Shown: piece by piece, positions 6,207-6,647 of the stretch
How positions within the stretch are numbered: position 1 is the stretch's first letter
How the letters are laid out: every line of letters starts with the position of its first letter
NCBI GenBank assembly: GCA_017998575.1
Contig: JAGOCV010000232.1
Location: 1 to 6,647 of the forward strand
Origin: Burkholderiaceae bacterium
GTDB lineage: Bacteria > Pseudomonadota > Gammaproteobacteria > Burkholderiales > Burkholderiaceae
Direction: 5' to 3'
DNA length: 6,647 bases
Notes under the pieces: generated by a model
Databases searched by the model: none
What the model was told of the DNA's origin: nothing
The model's input: only the letters and a program-made list of their open reading frames with translations
Position numbers and translations under genes: made by a program

Positions 6207-6647
6207 TCAGGCCGCGGTGCGGCCGAGGACGACTTCGAGCACGAAGCGCGAGCCCACGTAGGCCAGCAGCAACAGGCCGGCGCCGGTGTAGAGCACGCGC
6301 ACGGCGGTGCGGCCGCGCCAGCCGAAGCGCGAGCGGCCCACCAGCAGCAGCGCGAACGTGAGCCAGGCCAGCAGCGAGAAGATGGTCTTGTGATCCCAGC
6401 GCCAGTTGCCCGACGCACCGTACAGCGTCTCGCCAAACAGTGCACCGGCCAGCAGCGTGGCCGAAAGCAGCACGAAACCGGCGCTCACGAAGCGGAACGT
6501 GAGGCGCTCGAGCGTCAGCAGCGGAATGCCGGTCTGCTGCTCCTCGCCCAGGCGGAACTGCTTCTCGGCGCGCGTCATGAGCCAGGCATGGACCACGGCC
6601 GCGCCGAAAAGGCCATAGGAAGCGATGCCCAGCGCCAGGTGCAGCGG
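6207..6647 (-). CDS. ccsA: CcsA/YpjD-type cytochrome c assembly membrane protein, C-terminal part (partial at right edge)
   Basis: The 146 visible residues are the C-terminal part of a polytopic inner-membrane protein of the CytC_asm (CcsA/HemX/YpjD) family, whose CcsA members handle heme for cytochrome c maturation. About four hydrophobic segments are seen: near 4-22 (LALGIASYGLFGAAVVHAW), 53-72, 88-104 and 118-137. Family features are HLALGIASYGLFGAA, the charged loop MTRAEKQFR, and NWRWDHKTIFSLLAW (81-95), a reduced form of the tryptophan-rich WD motif. Histidines at visible positions 3, 20 and 86 are candidate heme ligands. The frame stays open to the window edge, so the start is outside; the GTG at 6596 is an internal Val in the middle of the first segment, not a start. 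True CcsA partners with ResB, whereas YpjD-like members often have no proven cytochrome role, so the name is a family label. It heads the visible operon. Confidence 0.85.
   Translation of the reverse strand, partial: PLHLALGIASYGLFGAAVVHAWLMTRAEKQFRLGEEQQTGIPLLTLERLTFRFVSAGFVLLSATLLAGALFGETLYGASGNWRWDHKTIFSLLAWLTFALLLVGRSRFGWRGRTAVRVLYTGAGLLLLAYVGSRFVLEVVLGRTAA

Noticed and set aside
6207..6596. GTG at 6596 as the start of a 129-residue ccsA product.
   Set aside because: The same frame is open to the window edge and the upstream residues (HLALGIASYGLFGAA) form a family-typical membrane segment, so the gene starts outside the window.
1..6647. CRISPR arrays, insertion sequences, phage genes, tRNA or rRNA.
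   Set aside because: No repeat-spacer pattern, transposase, integrase or RNA gene was seen; all but the 296-base intergenic region and a 30-base gap is accounted for by conserved chromosomal genes.

Overview
This GC-rich window looks like ordinary chromosome of a betaproteobacterium, most likely order Burkholderiales and probably Comamonadaceae. The placement rests on codon bias, protein character and the gene order ccsA-like / PP0621-like / pilS / pilR / ampD / nrdA, which I recall as a conserved Burkholderiales arrangement. All genes lie on the minus strand, so transcription runs from high to low coordinates. I see no mobile element, CRISPR array, tRNA or rRNA.

In transcription order: (1) the C-terminal part of a CcsA/YpjD-type membrane protein (6647-6207, 5' end outside the window); (2) a 79-residue membrane-anchored protein with a C-x2-C ... 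C-x3-H cluster (6176-5937); (3) pilS, a six-helix membrane histidine kinase (5940-4221) broken by a one-base frameshift at a G6 run (4443-4448); (4) pilR, its sigma54-dependent response regulator (4224-2692); (5) ampD, a cytosolic anhydro-muropeptide amidase (2723-2049); (6) a 296-base intergenic region; (7) the first 584 codons of nrdA (1752-1), which run off the left edge.

The first five genes look like one transcription unit. ccsA and the small gene are 30 bases apart, the small gene and pilS share ATGA, the ancestral pilS stop and the pilR start share GTGA, and ampD starts inside the end of pilR. PilS and PilR together control sigma54-dependent transcription of type IV pilin genes. AmpD recycles cell wall and the CcsA-like protein belongs to a cytochrome c/heme family, so the operon joins several envelope functions. 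nrdA is separate: it has its own sigma70-type promoter (TTGAAA, 17 bases, TATAGT) covered by two NrdR-box-like sites 31 bases apart, the standard control of class I ribonucleotide reductase genes.

I found no undescribed system. The point most worth checking is the pilS frameshift: a real inactivation, a switchable tract, a site rescued by +1 slippage at CCC-C, or a sequencing error. The other useful results are the nrdA promoter/operator structure, the tandem ATP-cones in NrdA, and unexplained dyad symmetries between ampD and nrdA.
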